Of a DNA stretch of 64,000 nucleotides, positions 1-10,270 are shown piece after piece. The stretch spans positions 59,129,809 through 59,193,808 of the forward strand of contig CM035236.1 in the NCBI GenBank assembly GCA_020226215.1, in the 5' to 3' direction. The stretch's first letter is position 1, and the number at the start of each line of letters is the position of its first letter. Source of the DNA: Sindora glabra. Its lineage: Eukaryota > Streptophyta > Magnoliopsida > Fabales > Fabaceae. A program made the translations under genes and the position numbers. Below the pieces are notes generated by a model, which saw only the letters and a program-made list of their open reading frames with translations, searched no databases and had not been told where the DNA came from.

Positions 1-812
1 TAGGATAAGTGAATCTTACTCAAATCCATCCTTTATCTCATTTTAAGAGCTATGGTATGTTGAATAATGAGATTGAGATTTAGGATCCTTGAGAAGTGTT
101 TCATCTTGATTTCATCAACTTAGCCATTAATTTTGTGCCAAGGTAAGTAAAAATTTTAATTTTACTTGAGACATGGGTGTTAGTAATAGAGTTTATGAGA
201 TTGTGGGTGCATTGCCCTTGTCTAAGGTGCAAGTTATCAATAGTCTAGGCTTTGCTAAGGGAATTTGGATGCTGTAGGACCCTAAAGATGTTAAGATGCA
301 CTTTCATTATAATCTCATTATTTAGGAATTGCTTCATGTATGAGTAAGTGTTGTAGAGAATATAGGAGGTCCAATTTGTGATGCTTCTTTTGTCATTTTT
401 TTGTTTTCTTTTGTTGCTATTTTTTGGTATATTAAGGCTTTTCCTTTTTTATGATTGTAACAAGAATTAAAATAGTGAAAAATTTTCTTTCATAAAGCTT
501 GGCCTTTTATTATGATTTTCATTTTGAACTTTTTAATAAGTAGTTGTAATGTTTTAAATAACCCCAGTAATTTTGAGCCATTATGATGGTTAGTAAAAGG
601 TTATATAGTAGCCTATAAATACATCCATTTTGTTCATAAATAAGCACTCAATTTCTTGGGTATATATCTTTATTAATAAAAAAAAACTCTTTCTTTTGCC
701 AATTTTGAAGCACTACGGATTACTCTGACACTGATTCTAGCATTTCTAATGATTTTAGCTTTGATTCCATCTTAGAATGTATAGTTATTTAGGGCTTTTA
801 TTTGACCATTTA
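1..812. other. Flank left of Gypsy-1; mostly unassigned
   Basis: AT-rich sequence outside the Gypsy-1 LTR. Apart from the LINE-like relic at about 173-350 I recognise no gene. Around 610-720 there is a TATAAATA-like motif followed by a T-rich stretch and an A-run, which could be an old promoter or LTR fragment, but nothing pairs with it in the window. Confidence 0.5.
173..355 (+). pseudogene. LINE ORF2 endonuclease relic (short)
   Basis: In the plus frame starting at 173 the sequence reads like the N-terminal endonuclease part of a plant LINE-1 ORF2. The clearest piece is SLGFAKGIWMLW, where the last residue replaces an in-frame TAG. It resembles the family's GFSGGIWLLW motif that follows the 'L.ETK' strand of the endonuclease fold. 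More stops follow (at the 'ILI' and 'LLHV' positions), and similarity is lost after about 355, so this is a fragment without reverse transcriptase. The assignment rests on one motif and its surroundings; a chance resemblance is possible. Confidence 0.4.
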
Positions 813-1447
813 TGGAGACCTAATTCTTAGGCATCATAATTGGCATAAAGACATGTGACTAGTATCAACTTTCTAGCAAAATGTCTTTATAAGCTTTTAA
901 AATACTTTTAACTCTTTACTGCTTAGCTTTACTATTGATAATAATAAACATTTATAGAAAATAAAATTTGTTACACATGCACTTAAAAATCAAAATATAA
1001 TTTACAATATGAAAAGATTTATACTAAAGTTTTGAAATTTTACAAAGATACTAAAGTTAATATGCAAACACTAAAATAAAAGTAGAAAAACTTCTAGTTT
1101 AAACCATTTTTTTGCTAATCAAGATTTTCTTTAGGGTTTGACTCTATAGATAGGGAATGTAGAGGAGTAGGCATATTAACTAAACTAGAACTATTCCTTA
1201 TATCTGTTGTGGATGATTTGGCATAATAGGATTTATTACAAAAGGATTTGACATAGAATTTATCCTTTTAAGATTTAATAGTCAATACAAGGTCCAAATG
1301 CAGTCATATGAAATTTGTACTGTAATATGATTAGGAACATAACCCATAGCATCAAAATAGTTCTTGTATAGATATCAGTTATCTCTAGGTGAACCATACT
1401 TGGAATCTATAAATAAAAAATTAAAAACAAAAAATGTAAGTATTAAC

Positions 1448-2990
1448 TATTGGAAATCACGCATCATACATGCACAGCGGAATAAAAATTTTCCACGATT
1501 TTCACCAAGGATCCATTCGAATTTGGGATGCCGTAGATTAGGGATTAGGGTTTATACCTTTTGGCAAAAATCTTCTATCCACTACACAGCAAATCTGATT
1601 TTCTTCTGTCCGTTTTCAAATCTAATCTGCTCTCTAAATCACGAACCGAAATAAAAACTAGAAGATCATATCACCAGTGCAGCGTTTAATGTGACTGCAC
1701 CTTTATGGTATCCACACAGAACGATCTCAAAATCTCCAACCAAATGATAGGTTGGATGGAATTTTTCTCCTCTCAAGTTTGTGCTAGCAAACTAGGGTGT
1801 TTAGGGTCTCCTATTTTCTTTTCTCTCAAAACTCCTCCCAGATAATCTATTGATTTATCTAAGCATGAATAGCATCTTATATATATATATAGACACCCAT
1901 TAAAACCCTAATGAGAGGTGAGTATTATGGGCTGATTATTAATTAGGTCCAATATTATGACTTAATTAATAATTAGCCCCTAAGCAATATAACATTAACA
2001 AAAGGGCCCAATCTAATTGGTCCTTTCATTAATTAGAAATTATAGTCTAACTAGAATTTCTAATTATGTTGCTCCAATTCCAATTTTGATTCGTTCTTTG
2101 TGTGTGATCCAATAGGTTCCCATCACGTTGGCAATGATCCTAAAATTATATTTTAGAATCATAAACAATAAGCGACATCTAGCAATGTATCATTGCTACC
2201 CAAGTAATGAGAATGTCAGTGATTTGACATAACCTTTCAGTGACTACGTAATCAAGTCCCATTTTATCCTAGATATCTAAATCGAGCTCAAGGCATGGAA
2301 AGTGTCATCCCCTTTATAATTCGATCTCTGTGTTTATTGATTCATGAGTTCACCAAAAAGAAACAAATTAGATCAACATCACATGTTGACTCATTTGAGT
2401 ATGGCCATGCATTTCATAGTCAAACTCAATCAAGGGGCCCATAGATATCCCTCCTTTAGAAGGAAGGATAAAAACTCATCTGCATCACTCATATTCCTCT
2501 ACATAATTAGTAGTATACCCAATCACTATCTTCAAGTCAACTCGTTAAAGTTAACATTAGACAATGTTAAAGTATATAATTAACTATATTGGAAACCATG
2601 GTGACTTCAAGTTAAAAGACCATATGTGTCACTGTCACTTTGAGAGTTGCTTATAACACTCATAAGATGATCCATGTAGCAATCTTATGGCAGGTCAGTC
2701 CAATACAATTGTTCTCTCACATGTACCTATGTGTTGACTTAATATCTCATATCAATCAACCAACATACTAGTCTTTATGCATCATTGTTATCCCTTTCAC
2801 AATGATACTTGATTAGGGACATTTATGAGTATTATTTAAGAAATAATTACTCTAAGGACAAATTACTATATCTATTTATTTAACCCAAAGAAATAATAAT
2901 CTAAAAGTACCTCATATAAATAATGAAAATATAATACAATGTATGATTATATAATCATCCTATGATTAGCTCTCAGGGCATACACCAACA
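1448..2990 (-). repeat. Copia 3' LTR
   Basis: Plus-strand ends are TATTGGAAATCA and GGCATACACCAACA, so on the minus strand the LTR starts TGTTGGTG and ends TTTCCAATA (terminal CA changed to TA). It contains a short (TA)n run near 1880. The near-identical partner is at 8730-10270. Confidence 0.93.
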
Positions 2991-3001
2991 ATCTCCCACT
3001 T
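2991..3001 (-). other. Copia polypurine tract
   Basis: On the minus strand this reads AAGTGGGAGAT immediately before the 3' LTR start TGTTGG. It is a canonical plant Copia PPT, where plus-strand DNA synthesis is primed. Confidence 0.85.
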
Positions 3002-3004
3002 GCA

Positions 3005-3424
3005 CTAGAGCCAATCATCCATGTATCTAATACCGAAGGATCTAATGTGACCATCATGCTTCTGCTGCGCCAGAGGCTTTATCAGTGGGTCGACGATGTT
3101 ATCTTGTGTTAGTACTTTGCATATCTTCACATCTCCTCTATTAATGATTTTACGAATGAGATGGAAGGGCCGAAGTATATGTTTGGATCGTTGGTGAGAT
3201 CTGGGTTCCTTAGCTTGTGCAATTGCTCCATTGTTATCACAATAGAGAATCACTGGGTCCACAATGCTAGGAACAACTCCAAGTTCAGTAATGAACTTCT
3301 TAATCCAAACAGCTTCTTTAGCTGCATCAGATGCAGTAATATACTTAGCTTCTGTGGTAGAATCGGCTACTGTTTCTTGCTTTGAACTTTTCCAGCTTAT
3401 AGCACCACCATTTAGGCAAAACAA
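3005..3424 (-). pseudogene. Copia pol: RNase H domain
   Basis: This is the C-terminal part of the Copia polyprotein, an RNase H that removes the RNA strand during reverse transcription. The open segment of 139 codons contains the hallmark ADSTTEAKY motif, then an L.CDN.. acidic site and a KHI motif near the C-terminus. It ends 14 bp from the PPT, the usual spacing. The segment is uninterrupted here; the upstream connection to RT runs through about 3425-3932, where the reading is broken by several stops. The product is not expected to be functional because upstream stops would end translation. Confidence 0.88.
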
Positions 3425-4625
3425 ATAACCTGACTAAAATCTGGAGTCATCTTTGTCAGTTTGGAAACTAGCATCAGTGTAGCCTTTTAATACCAGTTCC
3501 TCTACTCCTCCATATATCAAGAATTCATCTTTAGTCCTTCTCAAGTACTTAAGGATATTCTTGACTGCAGTCCAGTGACATTCACCAGGATTTGACTAGT
3601 ATCTACTTGTCATGCTCAAAGTATATGAGACATTTGGTCGAGTACATAGCATAGCGTACATAATAGATCCAATTGCTGATGCCATATGGAATCTTATTCA
3701 TGCGCTCTCTCTCATCCTATGTCTTAGGACACTAAGCTTTGGAAAGATTTATACCATGAGACATAGGTAGAAATCCTCTTTTTGACTCTTGCATATTGAA
3801 CCATTTCTATACTTTGTCAATGTATGTACTCTGACTTAGGCTAAGTAATTTTCTTGATCTATCTCTATAGATCTTAATGCCTAGCACATAAGAAGCTTCG
3901 CCTAAGTACTTCATGGAAAAGCACTTCCCTAACTAAGACTTTACATCTTGTAAGGTAGGTATATCATTTCCAATCAGAAGTATGTCATCCACATATAACA
4001 CAAGGAAAACTACTATGGTCCCACTAACCCTCTTGTAAACACAAGGTTCATCTTTATTTTTAATGAAACCAAACCTTTTGATTGCATTATCAAAATAAAG
4101 ATTCCAGCTTCGTGAAGCTTGCTTTAATCCATAAATGGACTGTTGCAACTTACATACTTTATCAGCATTTCCTGAAGTAACAAAACCCTCAGGCTATGTC
4201 ATGTACACATCCTCAAGAAGATTCCCATTAAGGAATGCGATTTTTACATCCATTTGCCAGATTTCATAATCATAGAAAGCTGCAATAGCAAGTAAGATCC
4301 GAATAGATTTAAGCATGGCAACTAGGGAAAAAGTTTCATCATAGTCTATACCATGGATTTGTTTGAAACCTTTTGCCACCAATCGTCCCTTATAGGTTTG
4401 TACATTACCATCCATATCAGTTTTCTTCTTGAAAATCCATTTGCACTCGATGGGTATTACCCCATCAGGTGGATCAACTAAGGTCCATACCTGGTTAGTG
4501 TACATGGATTCCATCTTAGACCTTATGGCTTCAAGCCACTTCTTAAAGTTTGGGCCTTTTATAGCTTCTTGGTAGGATGTAGGCTCATTTTGATCCATGA
4601 GCAATACATCGCCATGTTGAGTCAT
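3425..4625 (-). pseudogene. Copia pol: reverse transcriptase
   Basis: The Copia-type reverse transcriptase is readable in two long open pieces (4194-4625 and 3933-4148). N-terminal motifs include KWIFKKK and RLVAKGF..I.GIDY.ETF, then the QMDVK.AFLNG motif with a catalytic Asp. The second piece carries SIYGLKQASR.W and the catalytic LYVDDILLIGND box. The YVDD residues are intact. Stops separate the pieces near 4190 and 3930, and the thumb/connection part (3425-3930) is more damaged. Order and spacing relative to integrase (right) and RNase H (left) are normal for Ty1/Copia. Confidence 0.9.
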
Positions 4626-4639
4626 AAGAAAACCATATC

Positions 4640-5785
4640 TCTAGGGCTCATGACGTGTCCTACCAGATCTACGTGAGCCTTGTGTTACTTGAGTAGGTTG
4701 TAGTTCCATAACATCTTATAACCTCTGCTCAGGTTCCATCTCTGGTTCACTGTTATTTTGTGAATCTTGAATTTCTTCGAGTTGTATTTTCCTCCCATTG
4801 TTTCCTCTAAAAATGAATTCCCTTTCCAGAAAGATGCCAGTTTGAGCGACAAACACTTTACCCTTAGTGGGATTATAGAAATAATATCCTTTAATTTCCT
4901 TAGGATATCCCATAAAATAACATTTATCAGATTTGGGTCCAAGCTTGTCGGAGGCCAAACATTTCACATATGCCTCACAACCCTAAATCTTCATAAAAGA
5001 TAAACTAGGACGTTTCTCAGTCCATATCTCATACAATGTCTTTTGAACCGACTTAGATGGAACACGGTTAAGTGTAAAAGCAACTGTCTCTAGAGCATGT
5101 CCCCAAAAGGAAATTAGAAGATCTGCTTGACTCATCATAGATCGTATCATGTCCAACAAGGTACGATTTCTCCTCTCAGATACACTATTCCATTGTGGTG
5201 TTGCTGGTGGAGCGAGCTGTGATATTATACCACACTCTTTCAGATGGTCATCAAATTCTTGGCTTAAGTATTCTCCACCTCGATCTGATCAAAGTGCTTT
5301 AATACTTTTACCAAGTTAATTTTATACTTCATTTTTGAATTCTTTGAACTTTTCAGAGGATTCTGACTTGTGTTTCATAAGATACAATAGTCATATCTAC
5401 TAAAATCATCAGTAAATGTTATGAAGTAATGGAAACCTCCTCTAGCTAGTGAATTAATAGGTCCATATACATCAGTATGTATGAGGCCCAACAGATCACT
5501 AACCCTTTCACTATGTTTAGTGAAAGGGGCTTTTGTCATCTTGCCTAATAAACAAGACTCACAAACCTCATATGATTCAAAATCATATGAGTCCAAGAGC
5601 CCATCTTTATGGAGCTTGGATATGCGATTCTCATTTATATGCCCTAAGTGACAATGCCATAGATAGGTTAGGTTCAAATCATTGGATTTGAACCGTTTTA
5701 TATTTATGTTATAGATAGGTGTATCAAGGTTCATAATATAGAGACCATTAATTAATTGTGCACTACCATGAAATATTTCATTCAA
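4640..5785 (-). pseudogene. Copia pol: integrase
   Basis: The open piece 5375-5785 carries the N-terminal zinc-binding module (W.C.LGHIN.NRI, then CESCLLGKMTKAPF) and the start of the catalytic core with HTDVYGPI and a DDFSRY motif. Further left, in other pieces, I read SDRGGEYLS and PPATPQWNSVSERRNRTLLD. These give the family's Asp, Asp and Glu positions, so the DDE triad looks preserved. A TGA replaces the Arg expected before SDRGGEY (near 5288). The post-core segment at 4716-4967 contains KSDKCYFMGYP. The enzyme would have inserted the cDNA into host DNA. Confidence 0.88.
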
Positions 5786-5836
5786 ATAAATAGAACAACT
5801 TTTGTCCTTTATTAAGAATGAAAAACCCTTCTTGTC

Positions 5837-6961
5837 CTAACAAGAAACTAAAATAATATTTCTACTAATAGCAAGTACAAAATAATAATCCTCTAATTCA
5901 ATAACTAAACCAGTAGGTAAAGATACATAGTATGTTCTTACAGCTAAGGCAGCAACTCTTACTCTATTTCCCACTCGTAGGTCCATTTCAACTTTAGTCA
6001 AAGTTCTACTCCTTTTGAGTTCCTGCACATTTGTACAAATGTGAGAACCACAGCCGGTATCTAATACCCAAGATGTAGAAGTAGATAAATTAATTTCTAT
6101 AATAAAAGTACCTGAAGAGGAAGTCCCACTTCCTTTCTTCTTTTTCAGATCCTCCAAGTAAACCTTGCAGTTCCTCTTCCAATGTCTGGTCTCACCACAA
6201 TGGAAGCATTTCCCTTCCTTAGTGACTCCTCCTTTAGGTTTTAGTGTAGCATCTTTGGGCTTGGGCTTGCCTTTGGATTTGGAATCCTTTTTCTTTTTGC
6301 CCTTGTTTTTCCCCTTGCCCTTTTGAACCATCATTATGGTTTCAAGCTTTGCCTTTTGCAAATTCTGTTCAGCTGTTCTCAACATGCTTAATAGCTCTGG
6401 CAGTGATTTGTCAATTTTATTCATGTTGTAGTTCATGATAAATTGACTATAGCTCTGTGGCAACGATTACATAACTATGTCTGTAGCCAACTCTTAGCTC
6501 AATGGAAAGCCCAGCCTTTCAAGGTTCTTAACATACCCAATCATTTTAAGTACATGGGCACCAACAAGGCTTCCTTCTGCCATTCTGCACTGAAACAATG
6601 CTTTTGAGACGTCAAATCTCTCTTGTCGTGCTTATCCTTGATAAAGCTTTTTAAGGTGCTCGACCATGTTAAAAGCATCCATGTTCTCATGTTGCTTCTG
6701 AAGCTCAGAGTTCATGGTTGTCAACATGAGGCATCCGACGTCTAAAGCATCATTTTGATGCTTCTTATAAGCATCCTTTTCAGCCCGTGGGGCATTAGGA
6801 GGAGGTTCCTCAGGAATGGGTTGCTCTAGGACATAAAGCTTTCGCTCGTGCTTGAGGACTATCCTCAAATTCCTAAACTAGTCTAGGAAATTTGTCCCAA
6901 TCAGCTTGTCCTTCTTAAGGACTGATTGCAACGATAGGTTATTTGGTGTGTTTAGTGCCAT
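5837..6961 (-). pseudogene. Copia gag (capsid, zinc knuckle) and protease
   Basis: The likely start is the ATG at 6961 (MALNTPNNLSLQS...). The capsid region (UBN2/gag-type) follows with LYVLEQPIPEEPP and KKHQNDALDVGCLML. A lysine-rich linker precedes a CCHC zinc knuckle, CFHCGETRHWKRNC, for RNA binding. The aspartic protease active site is WVLDTGCGSHIC. In-frame stops are visible, for example TAG at 6878-6880 where a Trp is expected, a TAA just left of 6632, and two more around 6465-6490. The frame is otherwise continuous, so the damage is by point mutation rather than rearrangement. Confidence 0.88.
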
Positions 6962-8119
6962 TAGAATCTACAACAGAAATATGCAAAATCAGTATTATGT
7001 CTTGATATATTTAATGAGATCTTTTGTAAATTTTATCTCCCACTATTTTTCATTCAAATTAATGGCCCTCACTATTAATTCAAAAAATTATAGCGTTTGA
7101 GATTTTCTAATGGGCCAAGATCTATATTTTACCTAGACTTAAGTCAGTTTTGGCTGATCACTCAAGTTTTAGCTATTTAGGTAGGCAACTCCTTGCCAAT
7201 TACATCTTATGTAACTCTTAGATAGTTAGGTGAACAACACTTGTTCAAATCCATCTCATGGACTTAAACCCAACTCCATGCCTCTAGGCCCCCAATCCTA
7301 TTAAGATGGCCTAGTTAAGTCAAAAACTCAATTATTGGCATTTAGACATCACTATTATCCTATCGTGTCTCACCAAGATAAACTAGGCACTTTGCTTTGG
7401 CAAACCTATCTTATGTTGATCAAGGCCTTGACAAGTGTCATTCATTGGAAGGCATCACTTTTATTACTGACTTAATATTTGCATTGAGGGATTTATATGT
7501 CTATTTTAGATCTCACCATTATTTGCCATCCATACATGCCTATATCTAACATATCATATACATTAATATAAAACATGCAATAAAGCATAAAATAAATGTG
7601 CATAGTTATGGCCCAACTACATTAGTTTTCCCAAGCCAATGAGAAAACCAAAAGGTCAACCTAAGGTAAAGATATCTTCTTTAAGCATCTTCCACAGTTG
7701 TCCTCATATTAATTTTGGCTCCTTGTCTCCATGGCAGCAAGCTCCAGGCTTAGACATGTTGTTCTAGCTTTACAATACATAATGAAGGAGAAAAATCGAG
7801 TTACATTCGAGGGGAGTAAGGTGAGAGAAAGAATGTACAACTAGAATTTATAGAGAAAGGCACTACATGCAAGCCATATTTAATTACAATAATGCCAAAA
7901 CCAATAAATGAAAGATAACCATACATTATGGTATAAGGGCCATAACTATGCATCATGTAGCAAACATTACATGTAAGCATACAAACAACCATAGGTATTC
8001 ATTGAAATTGATCTTGTTTCCAATTTTAACTTGTTTAAAATTAGAAGGTTATGAAAAGATTGATTTTAAAATGCAGCTTAGATTCAGGCTATCAATTATA
8101 GCGCTATGCAAAGTTAGTA

Positions 8120-8200
8120 CGGCGGTCTCGCTAGCCGGTTAATGGGCGGTGGTCGAGGGGAGGCCACCCCTCGCAGGGGTGAGGGGCGGAGTCCCCTTAC
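8120..8200 (-). other. GC-rich hairpin block in the Copia leader
   Basis: A strongly GC-rich island stands out in AT-rich surroundings. It contains an exact inverted repeat, CACCCCT/AGGGGTG with a 3-base loop at 8165-8181, flanked by GGGGAGG and by GGGGCGGAGTCCCC (8183-8196), which can form alternative stems. It may be an RNA packaging or dimer-linkage structure. Confidence 0.6.
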
Positions 8201-8410
8201 CAAAAAATTTTATGCATTTTACATTTAAAATTTTGAAGACTTTCGGGCAAAATCCAGAAAATTTTGAATGTTTCAATTTCTGTATTAACCATTAAAACAA
8301 TCGGCCAAAATTAGAATTTATCAAGAACCCTAATTCCAGAACTGTTCTAAAATCCTACTTCTTGATGTTCTGCCATATTAACTTAAACATTAGTCCATGT
8401 TTCTGTTTAA

Positions 8411-8589
8411 TTTAATCTCATTAAATGAAATAGAATGCATCCATCACATGTATACGATCAGACATGTTTTTGTTCCAATTTTAATCTCATTAAAATGAAA
8501 CCTTCATCAGCTACGTTTCCAGTTTTTAATCTCATTAAAACTGAATCATTAATTATGTATGTTTCAATCTAGTTTTAATCTAATCAAAA
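8411..8589. repeat. Four spaced TTTTAATCTCATTAAAA palindromes
   Basis: Near-identical imperfect palindromes occur at 8411-8425, 8479-8495, 8524-8540 and 8573-8589. Each can form a 6-7 bp AT stem around a CTC or CTA loop. They lie between the GC-rich block and the PBS in the Copia leader. Confidence 0.75.
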
Positions 8590-8713
8590 TCGATTCATTA
8601 ACATACAGAATTACATTGATCCAGAATCCTAATTGCATCATGCATGATCTGATTAAACACGAATTATCTAGATTTAAACGCATAACACAGAAAACTAATC
8701 TATGGATTCACAA

Positions 8714-8729
8714 GCGGCTTTGATACCAC
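8714..8729 (-). other. Copia primer binding site (initiator tRNA-Met)
   Basis: On the minus strand this reads GTGGTATCAAAGCCGC directly after the 5' LTR. It is close to TGGTATCAGAGCC, complementary to the 3' end of initiator tRNA-Met, the usual primer of plant Copia elements. Confidence 0.9.
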
Positions 8730-10270
8730 TATTGGAAATCACGCATCATACATGCACAGCGAAATAAAAATTTTGCATGATTTTCATCAAGGATCCATTC
8801 GAATTTAGGATGCCGTAGATTAGGGATTAGGGTTTATACCTTTTGGCAAAAATCTTCTATCCACTACACAGCAAATCTGATTTGCTTCTGTCCGTTTTCA
8901 AATCTAATCTGCTCTCTAAATCACAAACCGAAATAAAAACTAGAAGATCATATCACCAGTGCAGCGTTTAATGTGACTGCACCTTTATGGTATCCACACA
9001 GAATGATCTCAAAATCTCCAACCAAATGATAGGTTGGATGGAATTTTTCTCCTCTCAAGTTTGTGCTAGCAAACTAGGGTGTTTAGGGTCTCCTATTTTC
9101 TTTTCTCTCAAAACTCCTCCCAGATAATCTATTGATTTATCTAAGCGTGAATAGCATCTTATATATATATAGACACCCATTAAAACCCTAATGAGAGGTG
9201 AGTATTATGGGCTGATTATTAATTAGGTCCAATATTATGACTTAATTAATAATTAGCCCCTAAGCAATATAACATTAACAAAAGGGCCCAATCTAATTGG
9301 TCCTTTCATTAATTAGAAATTATAGTCTAACTAGAATTTCTAATTATGTTGCTCCAATTCCAATTTTGATTCGTTCTTTGTGTGTGATCCAATAGGTTCC
9401 CATCACGTTGGCAATGATCCTAAAATTATATTTTAGAATAATAAATAATAAGCAACATCTAGCAACGCATCATTGCTACCCAAGTAATGAGAATGTCAGT
9501 GATTTGACATAACCTTTCAGTGACTACGCAATCAAGTCCCCTTTTATCCTAGATATCTAGATCAAACTCAAGACATGAAAAGTGTCATCCCCTTTATAAT
9601 TTGATCTCTGTGTTTCTTGATTCATGAGTTGACCAAAAAGAAACAAATTAGATCAACATCACATGTTGACTCATTTGAGCATAGCCATGTATTTCATAGT
9701 CAAACTCAATCAAAGGACCCATAGATGTCGCTCCTTTAGAAGGAGGGATAAAAACTCATCTACATCACTCATATTCCTCTACATAATTAGTAGTATACCC
9801 AATCATTATCTTTAAGTCAACCCGTTAAAGTTAACATTAGACAATGTTAAAGCATATAATTAACTATGTTGGAAACCATGGTGACTTCAAGTTAAAAGAT
9901 CATATGCGTCACTGTCACTATGAGAGTTGCTTATGACACTCATAAGATGATCCATGTAGCAATCTTATGGCAAGTCAGTCCAATACAATTGTTCTCTAAC
10001 ATGTACCAATGTGTTAACTTAATATCTCATATCAATCAACTAACATACTAGTCTTTATGCATCATTGTTATCCCTTTCACAATAATACTTGACTAGGGAC
10101 ATTTATGAGTATTATTTAAGAAATAATTACTCTAAGGACAAATTACTATATCTATTTATTTAACGCAAAGAAATAATAATCTGAAAGTGCCTCATATAAA
10201 TAATGAAAATATAATACAATATATGCTTATACAATCATCCTATGATTGACTCTCAGGGCATGCACTAACA
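8730..10270 (-). repeat. Copia 5' LTR
   Basis: Plus-strand ends are TATTGGAAATCA and GGCATGCACTAACA; it is the partner of 1448-2990 with only scattered differences. Next to it lie the PBS (left) and the TTAAC duplication (right). Confidence 0.93.

Larger units (their letters stand above)
6962..8713 (-). other. Copia 5' leader (PBS to gag), non-coding
   Basis: About 1.75 kb lie between the PBS and the gag start without any recognisable coding sequence. The leader contains two unusual structures described separately: a GC-rich block with a hairpin near 8120-8200 and four copies of a TTTTAATCTCATTAAAA-type palindrome at 8411-8589. Leaders of LTR elements commonly hold packaging or dimerisation signals; that role is inferred here, not shown. 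Confidence 0.7.
1448..10270 (-). mobile_element. Full-length Ty1/Copia retrotransposon, minus strand
   Basis: The element has 1543- and 1541-bp LTRs, a tRNA-Met PBS, a PPT and a gag-pol in canonical Copia order (gag, protease, integrase, RT, RNase H). It is flanked by a perfect 5-bp target duplication, TTAAC at 1443-1447 and 10271-10275. Removing 1448-10275 restores a sequence matching the uninterrupted Gypsy-1 LTR at about 18270-18300. The LTRs differ by only a few percent by eye, and the coding region has scattered stops but almost no frameshifts, so this is the youngest large insertion in the left half. It cannot encode a full polyprotein as read. Confidence 0.95.
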
